Assembly: GCA_024362935.1 (NCBI GenBank)
Contig: JANCRA010000010.1
Span: forward strand, 2,180,001-2,244,000
Direction of reading: 5' to 3'
From: Setophaga petechia
Taxonomy: Eukaryota; Chordata; Aves; Passeriformes; Parulidae
DNA: 64,000 nucleotides
Below, piece by piece: positions 1-14,215 of the stretch. Under the pieces are notes generated by a model. The model was not told the origin of the DNA and searched no databases. It worked only from the letters and a program-made list of their open reading frames with translations. A program made the translations under genes and the position numbers. The first letter of the stretch is position 1, and every line of letters begins with the position of its first letter.

Positions 1-3000
1 TGAAATCTGAATACGAAATATTTACACACTCATTAACGTGAAAAGTTCACAGCACACCACAGAATTCAAAAAAACCCTGTGGGACCCTTTAAACCTTACC
101 TATGGCAGCACTAAGCCTCAGAGAGCTGGAATGAGAGGAGGCTCTGAGGATCTGCAAGGACTGGCACAGACATCCAGCATTTTGCACAGTCTGAACAGGC
201 TCTGTGAGAATTTCTGTTTAATAAATGGGAATATTCAGCAACCCAGCTCTCACTTTCCCAAAAGGGAGAAGAGGACAAGACACAGAGATGATTAGTTTCT
301 TTAAACATCTATTAAAGGTAATTTTGACTCTGACAAGATGTTATTCACTTCCATATTTCAGCAAATTATACAATTAAGAGATAATATAATTTGAAAATAT
401 TTGAGATTTATATTCCTTGTCTTTAATCTTTAGTAAACACCTTAGAAAATGTTTCTAGCAGCAATAACATCATGGGATCTCTCTAAAACCTTGTCAAGAA
501 GCAGAGAAGGAAAAAGCCTGTTAGTTCAAAATGAAGAGCCAGCTTCTCCCTCAGAAAGCTCACTGTGGTGAAAAAGGTGCATTTTGGGACCACCTTCCTT
601 GCCAGCCAAAGTCAGACTTGTGCTTTGCTGACATCTCCTGCCATATGTAGATTTTTACCCAGAACTCTTCCCTGACAAAACAGTCATTCTCCACAAAGTA
701 AAAACTTCAGAGCTGGAGAAGATAGTTCATAATAAATTAATCTAATCCACATAAAAATGCTGTAATTGATGTAAAATAGCCCAGTGTAGTTTTTGAGGCT
801 CTCCTCTCCCAGTTATTGCAGTCCTGTGTCTTGACACAGACGTCAGAGCTCCCGGGACATGCAGTTTTCTCCTGCACATCTGCCTGTCCTGCCCTGGGCC
901 CTGTTTACCCTTAGTTTGCTGCCTCCTGGCAGGATGTGCTGAGGCTGGGGAAGGTGCACATGCAGCTCCCAGCTAGGCACTCATGGCACATCAGCTCAGG
1001 AACAATTGCCATAAATTCGTGGGATTTGTGTCATTTTCACTGCAGCTCATGCCTGAGGAACTGTGGAGTGGGAAAGAGCTGGGCTGTGGTGAACTTGAGC
1101 ACATCTGAACTTGAGCTCTGCCACGAGCTCTTCAAGGTAACCTGAGGGTTTCCTCCTCCAGGGGTATTCTTCCTTTAAATAAAACCCACTGACTTCAGCA
1201 TCTTCAGAGAGAGAGTGTGCTCTGCCCAGCGCTCTCTGAACTGCACCTCTGAGGGGAAAACCATTCCAAGAAAGTGGAATCTTCTCATTCCACTAATACT
1301 CAAACCTCAGGCACAAGTCTGTCCCTTACTCCTTGGCCTTGTGTCCCATTTCAATTTCAGAAAGTTCCCACATTCCCATCCTAAAAAGAACCACGTTCTG
1401 AAAACACCACAAGCTCATTTTGTGGTTGGTTAATATAGGTGCAGAATAAACAATGGATTGGGGACTCTGCAGAGGAAGAGTCCATGTTGTACATAATCAC
1501 GCTTTAATGGACTCTTGTTTGTAAACAGATGAGTCCATACTCAGCCAGGACTTTCCCATTCACACAGAGCTGGGAGGGTGAGGGATGTATTTTTAAAGTC
1601 TGCCATGAAAACTGCTACCTGCTGACCCAGTGGTCACCACCAGCCTCATTAAAGGGAACCATCCCTGTCCCCAAGCTTTCCTTCTGGCGCTTTTCCTGCA
1701 GATTTCATGGCAAAGCTCAGCCAAGCAGACATAAGAGCATGGAGAGCTGTGTTAGCATGGATAATGCAAACTTGCCCTGAGCTTTATTTACACATTGCTG
1801 GGCCAAATTTCAGGGAATTGGGAGTTTAGTATTTAGATTTTATCTACTCTACAACTCAGCTGAAACAACCAAATCTAATGAGTGTGCAATGACCTCAACC
1901 CAACATGAGGCTTAAGACAAACATCTAATAACAGGACATCACATGTTAGTTAATGAACTTTAGAGAACTTGACTGAACTCGGGAGGTCATATCAACCTCT
2001 GCCTTCAGTTCCTTTTGGACCAAAATGGTGAGGAAAAGTCCCAGATAGATGTTAATATTTTCACCCCAAATCCAAGAAGGCCTGGCCCACCCCAGCCTTG
2101 GCTCAGCACCCTGATATGGTGCTGGGTGATGTCTTTTATCAGCACATGAGGGGTGCAGGTTCCAGCATCCCCTCCCTCCTCTCCATGCCCCACAAAATCT
2201 CTCTGCACTCCTTCCCTTATAACCCCACAATATCCCTTGATATTCCCCCACCCCCCCCAGTCTCACACCCACGCTCTTGCATCCTCCCACATCCTGCTCC
2301 ATGTTCCCTACAACCCCTCCAGCCCCCATATTTCCCTTCCCACCCTTCATCCTCCCTGCATCCCCCTCCAGCCTCCTAACCCCCAGCCCCACATCCCCCC
2401 CACACCCCTGCATGCTGCATCCCCTCCACATCCCTCAATGTCACCCTCTCCACATACCCCTGTATCCTTCCACAGCACCTGCATCCCTACTCCTCCATCA
2501 TCCCACAGCCCCACACACCTCACAGCCCCCATACTTCCTCTTGAATCCCCCCACATTCCCCTCCATTCCCCATCCTACTGAACTCCCCCATCCACATCCC
2601 CACTCCGTCCCCTCTGCACTTCCCACCCCCTGGAGGGAAAAAGGCAGCATCAACTCTGTGATTTTTTGTGAGAAGAGCCCACAAAGCATTGCTCTAGGAT
2701 GAATTTCTTTCTTCCAGAAGGGCAGAGCAGACCTCTCCTGCCTGCGGGTGTGGGGCAGGGAGTCAGGGCAAGGCCACGGCCCCCGCAGCGCAGCGGGGCA
2801 GCCTCCCAGCCCCGTCCTGGCAGAGCAAGGCTGCCTCTGAATAAACACCTGTGGCATTCATCTTCAAACCCCCTGGCTCCGTGCAGCTATATTTAAATTG
2901 ACATTGATGAAAAAGCAGAACTTTTCTCAGGTTTCTTTGAGATGCTTCATAAAAAAGGAATTTAGGATGTTTGAAATGGAAACTCGCCTTAAAAGGATTT

Positions 3001-3738
3001 TTGTTAAGAAAACCATCACACAGTTTGCTGATTACCTGTGACCCGAGTAGCAGTCAAACATGGAAGGACCTACTTTTCCAGCCTTCAATCCACACCCTTC
3101 TACTTTGCTTGCAGAGAAAACACATGTTGTTCTACCTATACAGGTGTAATTAAAATGTGAAGTTTCCCAGTCTGGACGCATTTCTCCCAGAATGAATGTA
3201 CGTGGTAATACAGTTATTTACACACAGACAGAGATCAACCATCAGGTGTATTAGCTACAAATATCATTTACTGGCTCCAGAATTACACAGCAGTGGCAAA
3301 TCATCCCCGTAGCTTTTCCAGCAGCCCTGGGGTGCTGCCGAGTGAGATCATTGCCACAGGCAGAGCAGGGCTCTGAGGAGAAGCTGCAGCACGGAACGAA
3401 ATCATCCAGACCTTCCCCAGGGCTCCTGCGGGCTGAGCAGCTCAGCGGGAATCGCCCAGCGCAGCCCGGCAGCACCGCGGGGGCTCCTCACGGCTGGGAA
3501 AGGCAATTAAAAAGTGAAATGGTTGTGCTGCACTGTCCATCCATTCATCCATCAGCACGAAACCCGTGTGCAGGTGAGGCCTGCTGTGATTTCCTTGTGG
3601 TCGCTCACGGGCCAGCGAGGTTTATCAGTGCTGGTCAGGGGGAGCCCCAGCCCTGCTGTTAAATGCACTGGGACCTTATCGAGTACGTTTGGAATGGCTG
3701 TCACTGACGGCCGGTGGCATTTATCCTCACTTTTCAAA
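1..3738. other. Gene-free flank
   Basis: I see no gene here. The open frames are short, show no splice pattern and match nothing I recognise. The stretch is unremarkable non-coding vertebrate sequence downstream of BARX1, apart from the C-rich tract at 2.2-2.6 kb listed separately. Confidence 0.6.
2195..2635. repeat. C-rich low-complexity tract
   Basis: About 440 bases made almost only of C, A and T on the plus strand, built from degenerate words such as CCCCACA, CATCCC and CCTCCA. The bias keeps several frames open on both strands (Pro/Ser/His-rich on plus, Gly/Trp-rich on minus). Those frames are artefacts of composition, not genes. Confidence 0.8.
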
Positions 3739-3905
3739 CAGAATCACAGAATCTCGGGATGGTTTGGGCTGGAAGGGACATCAGAGATCCTGTCATTCCA
3801 CCCCTGCCGTGGGCAGGGCCCCAATCCCTCTGAGCGCCCCTCTCTGTTGCCTCCCAGCTGCTGCCACTCCGGCCTGCCCAGCGAGCAGCCGACCTGGAGA
3901 AGCTG
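3739..3905 (-). mobile_element. CR1 LINE 3' fragment
   Basis: Contains the familiar avian CR1 words, in order AGAATCACAGAAT, GGTTTGGGCTGGAAGGGACAT and CCACCCCTGCCGTGGGCAGGG. In this order on the plus strand the element lies on the minus strand, with its 3' end at the left. Only about 165 bases of the non-coding 3' end remain; no reverse-transcriptase frame is present. Confidence 0.85.
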
Positions 3906-4039
3906 CCGTAAATTAAATTTTGACAGAAAGCAATACATAAAATCGTTAAAAATAATCGGAATATGTGTGTGTGACTGTACGTATATATACATATTACAAG
4001 AAAACACAAACCAAACCAACCAATAAAGAAATCCCATTA

Positions 4040-5560
4040 GTCAGGTATATTGTCCGATAATTCTAACAGGCTTCTTCCGTGCCTGAGGGGACTCTGTGTT
4101 TTGTTAGCGTCGCCGAGGAGGCGAGAGGGCTCCTCAGCCGGCTCGCACCCTCTCGGGGCTGTAACCGGCTCCTCCCGCAGCAGAAATGTGTCATTACAGC
4201 CGCGACCGAAGCGCTGCTGGGCAGGGGCTCGGCGGGAGCCGCTCAGCCGGGGCTGCCGCGGGGATGTCACCGGCAGCGCTCCCGAGCGCTCCGTGCCCGG
4301 CGCGTCCCCGCAGGGAGGCCCGGCACGGGCTCAGCCCCACGCGGTGCGTACGGGGCTCTCGGGCATCTGCCGGGGCGAGAGAAGGTCCGCCCGAGCCCCC
4401 TCGGAGATTTTCCTGCCGTGGCACAACCAGAAATAAGTTTTACCTGTGTGTCCGGCCCCGGGACCGCCGTGCGCGGACAGAGCGGCCGGACCCGCTCGGC
4501 CCCGGCTCGGCAGAAACGCAGCTTCACCAAAGCATCCCCAGCCCTCTCTCGGCTGTCTAGGAGGGAAAAACACAAATCAAAAATAACTTACTCTGTTTAA
4601 TGATTCGTGTGCTGGAAAAACCCCATCACCTTATGATCTGAGAAAACACAATCGCCGCTCCGTCACTTGCTCAGCTGTGAAAAGAAAGTATTAACATTCT
4701 CTAGCGAAGGCGCTAGCACCGAGTGAAGCCCGGCTGTTCCAGCCCTGTGTGTGACGCCGGTGACGAACACAGCCTGTCGTCCTGTTAATTTAGCTTAATG
4801 CGCCAGCCAATCTTTCTTAATTAAAACCAGGTGCTGCTCCCGTGCGCACTGAAAGCACCAGAAACAGCAGCCAGAGGTGACAGGGAAGTGACAAAGCCAC
4901 ACGCCCAGCGTGTCCTGACCGCGCCGAAGTGTCCCGCAAACCCCGGCTCTGCCAGCCCCGCCGCCGCTTTCCCTCTTCCCAGCATCCGTCTTCATCCTCA
5001 GGTTAAAAAAAATCACTTTCAATCAATTGCTTGGTTAAATATCTAAGTCATTTCAGTGTAAGAATACGAGGTTGTTTCCCGTTTACCCAGCACTGGCCGT
5101 GTCCTCCACCGCTCATCCCGGGGACTGATTTAACCAGGTCTGGATCCGGGGCACCTCCCGAGCCGGGCCGTGGTGGGCAGCGGGGCCGGAGCCGTGGAGA
5201 GACAAACGAGGAAAACGGAACGACCGGCAGGAATCCAGCGCAGATTCACCTCGAAGGCTCCTCCGGGGGCGATGCGGGGTGATCTGGGGTTAGAGCCCGG
5301 CCGTGCTGCCCCAGCGCTCCGCTCCCGCCGGGCCGCGCTCTCCGCACCCGCAGCACAGGCCGGAGCCTCCCGGGCCCGCAGCCCCGGGCAGGGGGTCCCG
5401 CACCGCCGACCTTGAGCGCGCTCTGCCGGGACAGGGAGGCAGAGACGAGCCCCTAGCCGATAGCGCTAATTACCGCCCTTAATTGGGAGGCGGCCCTGCA
5501 GCAGCGGCTCAGCCCGGGGCTATCCCGCCGCTCCCCGGCCCTCGCTCTCCGCCTCTCGTT
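4040..5560. promoter_or_regulatory. CpG-rich flank with homeodomain-type sites
   Basis: GC- and CpG-rich blocks (4.08-4.55 and 5.1-5.55 kb) flank an AT-richer stretch. At 5,466-5,483 there are two TAAT cores close together (CTAATTACCGCCCTTAATTG), and TTAATTTAGCTTAAT and TTAATTAAAA occur at 4.79-4.83 kb. TAAT is the core bound by BARX-type homeodomains, so an autoregulatory or enhancer role is possible. It is inference only: I see no splice-supported exon, and CpG richness alone does not prove a promoter. Confidence 0.35.
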
Positions 5561-6145
5561 CTTCCCTGCGCTGCTGTTTTTTTCTTTTATTTTATTTTCT
5601 TTCTTTCTTAGCAGAATAGCAGTAATTGCATGTCTCGGTGGATGCTCTGTAATTTAACATCCCAACGGAAAACGTGGAGAAGAGACTCGGGGAAAACAAG
5701 CGAAAAAAGAAAACAAAATTTAAAAACCCCCACCCGAACAACAAAGCGCCACGATTTCGTACTAGGATTTTTGCTGCTACATAGCAGCAGCAATGAAGAT
5801 TTTTTTTAAAAAAGTACCGTTCAGAATGCGCACTGCAGAACTTAATTAATCTTCTGTCACCAACTAACCTGTCTTTAAAATCCGAAAGCATCCGAATTTG
5901 ACCAAGAGAAGATCGAGGGTCTGGCCTCTCCCGGCCACGGGCAGCCGAACCGTCGCGAAAAAAGATGGGAGAATCCTCCCGGCACCACTGCGCTCTGCAC
6001 TTTCTCTGTAGCTCTGCCTGCAACTTGGTTTTGAATATCTAATCTGCCTTCGTGGGAAAAAAAACCCCAACAAAACAAACAAAAAAAATTTTTAAAAATC
6101 AACCCCAAAGCATTACTCTACTCAGAGCAATAGTTCATAAAATAC

Positions 6146-6151
6146 TTTATT
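6146..6151 (-). terminator. BARX1: BARX1 polyadenylation signal
   Basis: TTTATT on the plus strand reads AATAAA on the minus strand, about 300 bases after the BARX1 stop codon at 6,448. This gives a compact 3' UTR (about 6,130-6,447), much of it GC-rich next to the stop. It is the first canonical hexamer past the stop that I find. Confidence 0.7.
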
Positions 6152-6447
6152 GAAATAAAGTAAATATCTTCGCATTAATAAAACTGATCATAAAATGCAG
6201 TTTTCGAATAACTAGGGGCACCACAGGGTTTTAGACAGCGAGTAGATGTGGATGGTGGGATCCAGTGTCCTGCTGGCCCCTCGGGCCGTGGCGCAGCCCA
6301 GCGCGGCGCTCCGCGGGCGCGGAGAGAGGCGCGGGTCGGGGGAGGCCGGCGTGAGGCCAAAGCGTCCAAACGTCCCGAGGCCGAAGGCGGCCGCAGCCAC
6401 TGTCCGAGCTGCCCTCCATCCTCTCGGGCCGGCGGGGCGGGCCCCCC

Positions 6448-9627
<3,180 letters not shown>

Positions 9628-9842
9628 CCTCGCCGTCCCCGGGGCGCGGGGGGACCCCCGGCCGCCGGGGCCGCCCTAGCGCAGCCCCCCGGCCGGCAGC
9701 CGGGCAGCGGGGGCTCTGCCCATCGCCCCGCCGCCCCCTCCCCTGGCCCTGCGCGGCGGCCCGGAGCCGTCCCCGCCGCCTGCACACGGGGCGCGGCACC
9801 GGGCAGCGTCTGTCTCTCCGCCCCGGGACAGCAGCGGCCGCC

Positions 9843-9850
9843 TATTATAC
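9843..9850 (-). promoter_or_regulatory. BARX1: BARX1 TATA-like box
   Basis: The minus strand reads GTATAATAGG here, about 215 bases upstream of the BARX1 ATG and embedded in CpG-rich sequence. The implied start of transcription is near 9,815, giving a 5' UTR of roughly 190 bases. Confidence 0.5.
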
Positions 9851-10127
9851 GGCCGGGCCCGGCGGGGCCGTCAGCGCGGCGGGGGAGGGCGCGGGAGGGG
9901 CTGCGGAGGAAGGAAAGGGCCGGGGCGGGCGAGTACCTGCGGCGGGGGTTACAGCCCAGCATTTGATCCTCCTCCATATAAAGCAAATTACCCGTTCTGG
10001 TCGCTGCGGGAGAGCAGACACCCAAACAACCGCGGGCCCCCTCGAAGCCCCGGCCCCGGCTCGGCTCCCAGTCCCGACCTAATTCTTATGACCGTCCCTG
10101 TCCCCGGCTCCAGCCCCATCCCCGTCG

Positions 10128-10191
10128 CCATATCCATATCCATATCCATATCCATATCCATATCCATATCCATATCCATATCCATATCCAT
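10128..10191. repeat. (CCATAT)n hexanucleotide microsatellite
   Basis: Close to eleven nearly perfect copies of the hexamer CCATAT. On the minus strand it reads ATATGG, giving artefactual Met-Asp, Tyr-Gly or Ile-Trp dipeptide frames. It lies about 500 bases upstream of the BARX1 ATG and is a likely length polymorphism. Confidence 0.95.
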
Positions 10192-11380
10192 TGCCTTCCC
10201 CCTCTTCCCGTCCGCACACCAATCTTCCGTCCCTTTCCCATTCCCGTCCCAGCCTTCGTCCCCCTTCCCATCCCTTCCCTCGACGGGCTAACCGCGGCTC
10301 TGGGGCTCCTCGGCCGGTGGAGGCAGACACGGACCCTGGGGCCCATCCTCTCGGCCCGGCCCGCACGGCCCTGCCCCGCAGCACGGGCGCTCGGAGCCCT
10401 CGGGGCAGCCCCGGGGCGGTGGCCGGGGTCCGGCGGAGCCCGGGCAGGCCGAGGGCAGGGGGGGAACCAGCCCCGATGCCCTCAGCTCCGGGCTTCCCCC
10501 TGGCCTCGGTCAAAGCGGTGTAAACATCTAAAAGGAGCTGGTCAGGGAACAAAACCCAGCACGAAGCGGAGCATTTCCCTGGATTTTCAGATCATTTACA
10601 CGGACATTTTGCTCGGTACAACGTGATTCATTCTATTCTCTTTAGCCTGTGTCACGCACGACAGCGGAGACGCACGAGCCGCCCCTGCTCGTTACTGACT
10701 TGCTTCGAGCCAGATTCGTCTGCAGGAGCCCGAACGCCCAAATCCTTCCCGAAAACGTCGGCGCTAATGGATTACGGGAGATCGTACCGGCGAAGCCCCG
10801 GGTGTCCCATGGCGTGGGGGGGCTTTGGCTCCGCTCGGTTTCCGCCCACGGCCGGAGCTGCCCACGCGTGACCGTGCCTGGGCCGTGTTCGCGGGAGCAC
10901 CCACGGGCTCAGCCAGGCCGGCCCACGCAGAGGGACGGGAGCGGGGCTCATCCCTCCGGCAAGGGAAGCTCAACCTCCTTTTTTAAGATTTTAGACCAAA
11001 AAAAAGAGGGTTCTGCTCGTTTTCCCCGACTGCTGCGGCGGATGCGCAGGGCAGAGTGGAGCAGCCGCGGGATCGCCCGGCTCTGTTTCGGAAGCCCCAA
11101 GCAAGATGCGATGGCCTCGGAAGTCACCCGCCAGTGCCGTTCGTGAGCGCAGCACACGGGGGACAAGTCCCAGCGCTCGGCTGCCGTCGGGGCCCGAGCG
11201 TCCGAGCACCTTCCCCCGGCCCCGGGCTCCCCCGGCCCCGGGCTCCCCCGAGCCGTGCGGGCTCCGGAGCTTCTCGTGGCTCCCGGTCCGGCCCGCAGCC
11301 ACGGCGCCCCCAGAGCCAGCGAACGGCCCCGGGGGCCCCGCATCAGGCGGCTGATGCGGCTGCAGGAACCGCCGGCCCTG

Positions 11381-12450
11381 TAACTTGAATTAAATATTGA
11401 GGTAGGGGCAGGCGGAGGCGTTCAGGGAACTGCGGAGAACACGAGGCTGCCCTGCTGCTCCTGTCAGCGCTATTTGAGTCCTGCTGCTGTTTCTCTGTAC
11501 TACTCACCCCTGTATGCGACAACAACGAATTAATTTATGCTCTGTACTTCACTGCCTGCCCACATAACCTGTTCCATATGGTAACTGCCACTCGTACGGA
11601 GCAGTTCCGCGCGGATTTGTTCTGGTTTCTCCACATTTCTTCAATTTAAAATTACGCCACTCGCTCTGTGAAACACTAACGGGCTGAACCCCCGTTAGCT
11701 GCCCGGGTGCTCCGTGCTGTTAGCGGGTTGTCATTCATTCAGACATCATCTTGGTGTGTGCACCGCCAACGAGTTCGTGACACGAGACAGAGCGGGGGCC
11801 GTGTCCGGGACCGGAACCACCGAGATGCGCGGCCGCGGGACCGGGCGCCTCCATCCCTCCCCACCTCCCCGAATTCCTCCCGGGGATCTCGGGGCAGCCG
11901 TGTCCCTGTGCACACCTGCGCTCTGGGGAGCCCCGACCGAGACCAACGAGGGCCCCAAAAAAATCAGAAATCCCAACCCCAAACCCTCCCGTTTCCTGAC
12001 GGGCCCATCCGTCCTCCCGTGCTTTGTCCATCTGCTCTGCTGAGATCACAAGGTGCTCCATGCCAAGGTGCTGATTTCCTACGGCCGAGGCCAAAGAGGC
12101 CATTGGAGCTATTACCATGAAACGAGGAGAATAATTATGAGTAGAGTGAGAAGAATTTTGGACAGATTCAAGCGAGCAGGCAAATCCACATCGGATTGTT
12201 TAAACAACCTCACCCACGAGACCAGCGCGCTCATAAACAAATAGTGCACGTAAAAGAAATTACCCACGCCTCCCTTGAGCTTTTTGTTTCTTTAAAATAA
12301 ATCAAAGCTCAAGAATATCTGTAAATAACAATACTTCGATCCCCACCCCGGAGCAGGTTAGGATCAGAGTGGTACAGACCCGGAATAATTTCCTATCATA
12401 CGGCATCAACTTTGATAATTTAAGTTTTTATAAGCCTTGGGATCCATCTG
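11381..12450. promoter_or_regulatory. Possible BARX1 upstream non-coding element
   Basis: After the CpG-rich block comes about 1 kb of mixed composition with complex, non-repetitive words. Examples are ATAATTATGAGTAGAGTGAG, TTTAAACAACC and CATAAACAAATAG (forkhead-like) near 12.13-12.24 kb. There is no coding frame. The look is that of conserved developmental non-coding DNA, but conservation cannot be judged from one sequence. Confidence 0.25.
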
Positions 12451-12708
12451 CGCCGAGGCTGCTCAGGAGAGCAGCCGCAGCCGGGCGGGCACGGACGGTC
12501 GGCGGATCCCACATCCTCCCCGCGAGCAGGCCTACAGCCCCCCAGGCCACCAAAAAAATAAAATAAAAAGTAACATCTCTGAACAAGCTCCTATTGAAAC
12601 ATTTCGATGTTGCACTGAAGAAAGAGAGGGTGAACTTCACTATCTGTTCGTACTCACAGTCAGGAATTTAAAATGTTGAAAAACAAATTTTGTGAAAAAG
12701 GACAGAAG

Positions 12709-12774
12709 TTATTATTATTATTATTATTATTACTACTACTACTACAACTACTACTATTACTACTACTACTACTT
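12709..12774. repeat. (TTA)n/(CTA)n trinucleotide repeat
   Basis: Eight or more TTA units run into CTA units with a few interruptions. The plus-strand leucine run is an artefact. Confidence 0.95.
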
Positions 12775-13969
12775 TTAGTGCAGCAGTGTCTGATCTCCTG
12801 TACTCTTACAGAGCATGTAAAGCTGTACTTTTATTTCACATTGATTTGGGGGGTAGATTCATGACACCACTTTTATAAAAAGCAGCATCTTAGAGTGGGA
12901 GTTCAGAAACATATGTGGGGTTTTAGGGACCAACCACATGAACAAGATGCAGACTCCAAATTTTTTTTCTCCCAGCAACCAGAATGGAATCACCTTTATT
13001 TACAAAATCGATCCTCATTTACCGAGGGGCTTTTAAAAATTCTTGGTTTGTTGTTATTTTGGGGTTTGTTTGTTTATTTGTTTTGTTTAGGGTTGGGTTG
13101 TTCTGTTGATTTTTTTTCTTGCACCAGGTACAGACTTTAAATGACTGCTAGAAACAGACTATTTCTAGTTAGCTTTTTAAAACTATAATCTTTATACAGA
13201 TGTTCCTAACTGGTTTCAGAAACTATCGATGCATTTATCACATTACGAAACTCTTCTGATCTTCGTTTTGCATAAAAGCAGAACGCGTTTTTTAAAGGCT
13301 CCTCTCGCTTACTTTCACGCTTCAGATATTTTGATGTCTGTATTTCGGCTGAATAACTCAGAGAAGGATGACACTTCCACCCGTGAAAATTTTGCTACGA
13401 AAAAGGAAACAAGTTCACCCAGTGATCTAAAATCTTCCCTGGGGTGGGAATACTTTTGCTCCGCTGATTCATCCCCGATTTGACGAGAAGAAAAGTTTTG
13501 CTGAATTCCCGCAGTTCTCCCAACTCCTACAACCGTGACGGGGAAAACAGTGAAACTCAAACACCTCGCCTCCCGGATCCCTCGGGAAATATTCCAACCG
13601 GGAAAATATTGGGATAGCAGGGGCTGCCCAGGGGAGTGCATGGAGCCCAGCGCTGGGCAGGGCTCTCGCAGCCAAGTCCCGGCTCACGGGAGCTGGGCCC
13701 GGTGCCGGTCACAGCCGATATGCTGCGGGCACCGGGAGCCGCGGGGCTGCGCCGCAGCGCTGCTCGCATCAATTAAACACCGGGATGCTTTTGGGAGGGC
13801 TTCTTTAAAACATGTATCAAAGCACTCAGTGACTTTTAAACACAACCAATTCTTTGTTTTCTCAACATCAACTTTTCTAAAACTCGTCCCCTCGGTAATG
13901 TCCCCGTGTCTCCCATCGCGCCCCAGCGCCGGGGGCAGCGGTGCCCGGAGCCCGCCGGGAGAGAGATGC

Positions 13970-14215
13970 TCGGGCTGCGGGGCTGTGCCCAGGCTCAGGG
14001 CTGTGCCCAGGCTGCGGGGCTGTGTCCGGGCTGCGGGGCTGTGCCCAGGCTGCGGGGCTGTGCCCAGGCTGCGGGGCTGTGTCCGGGCTCAGGGGCTGTG
14101 CCCGGGTTTCGGGGCTGTGTCCGGGCTCAGGGGCTGTGCCCGGGCTCAGGGCTGTGTCCGGGCTGTGGGGCTGTGCCCGAGCTCAGGGCTGTGTCCGGGC
14201 TCAGGGGCTGTGCCC
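13970..14215. repeat. G-rich minisatellite, about 19-bp unit
   Basis: About thirteen copies of a unit close to GGGGCTGTGCCCGGGCTCA, with the variants CAGGCTGC and GGGCTGC. The unit stays open in all three plus frames, giving Gly/Cys/Ala-rich translations that are not proteins. Confidence 0.9.

Noticed and set aside
2153..2702. Pro/Ser/His-rich frames
   Set aside because: Low-complexity C-rich tract.
10079..10552. 157-codon minus-strand frame across the hexamer repeat
   Set aside because: Tyr-Gly run from the microsatellite plus GC-rich flank; lies in the BARX1 promoter.
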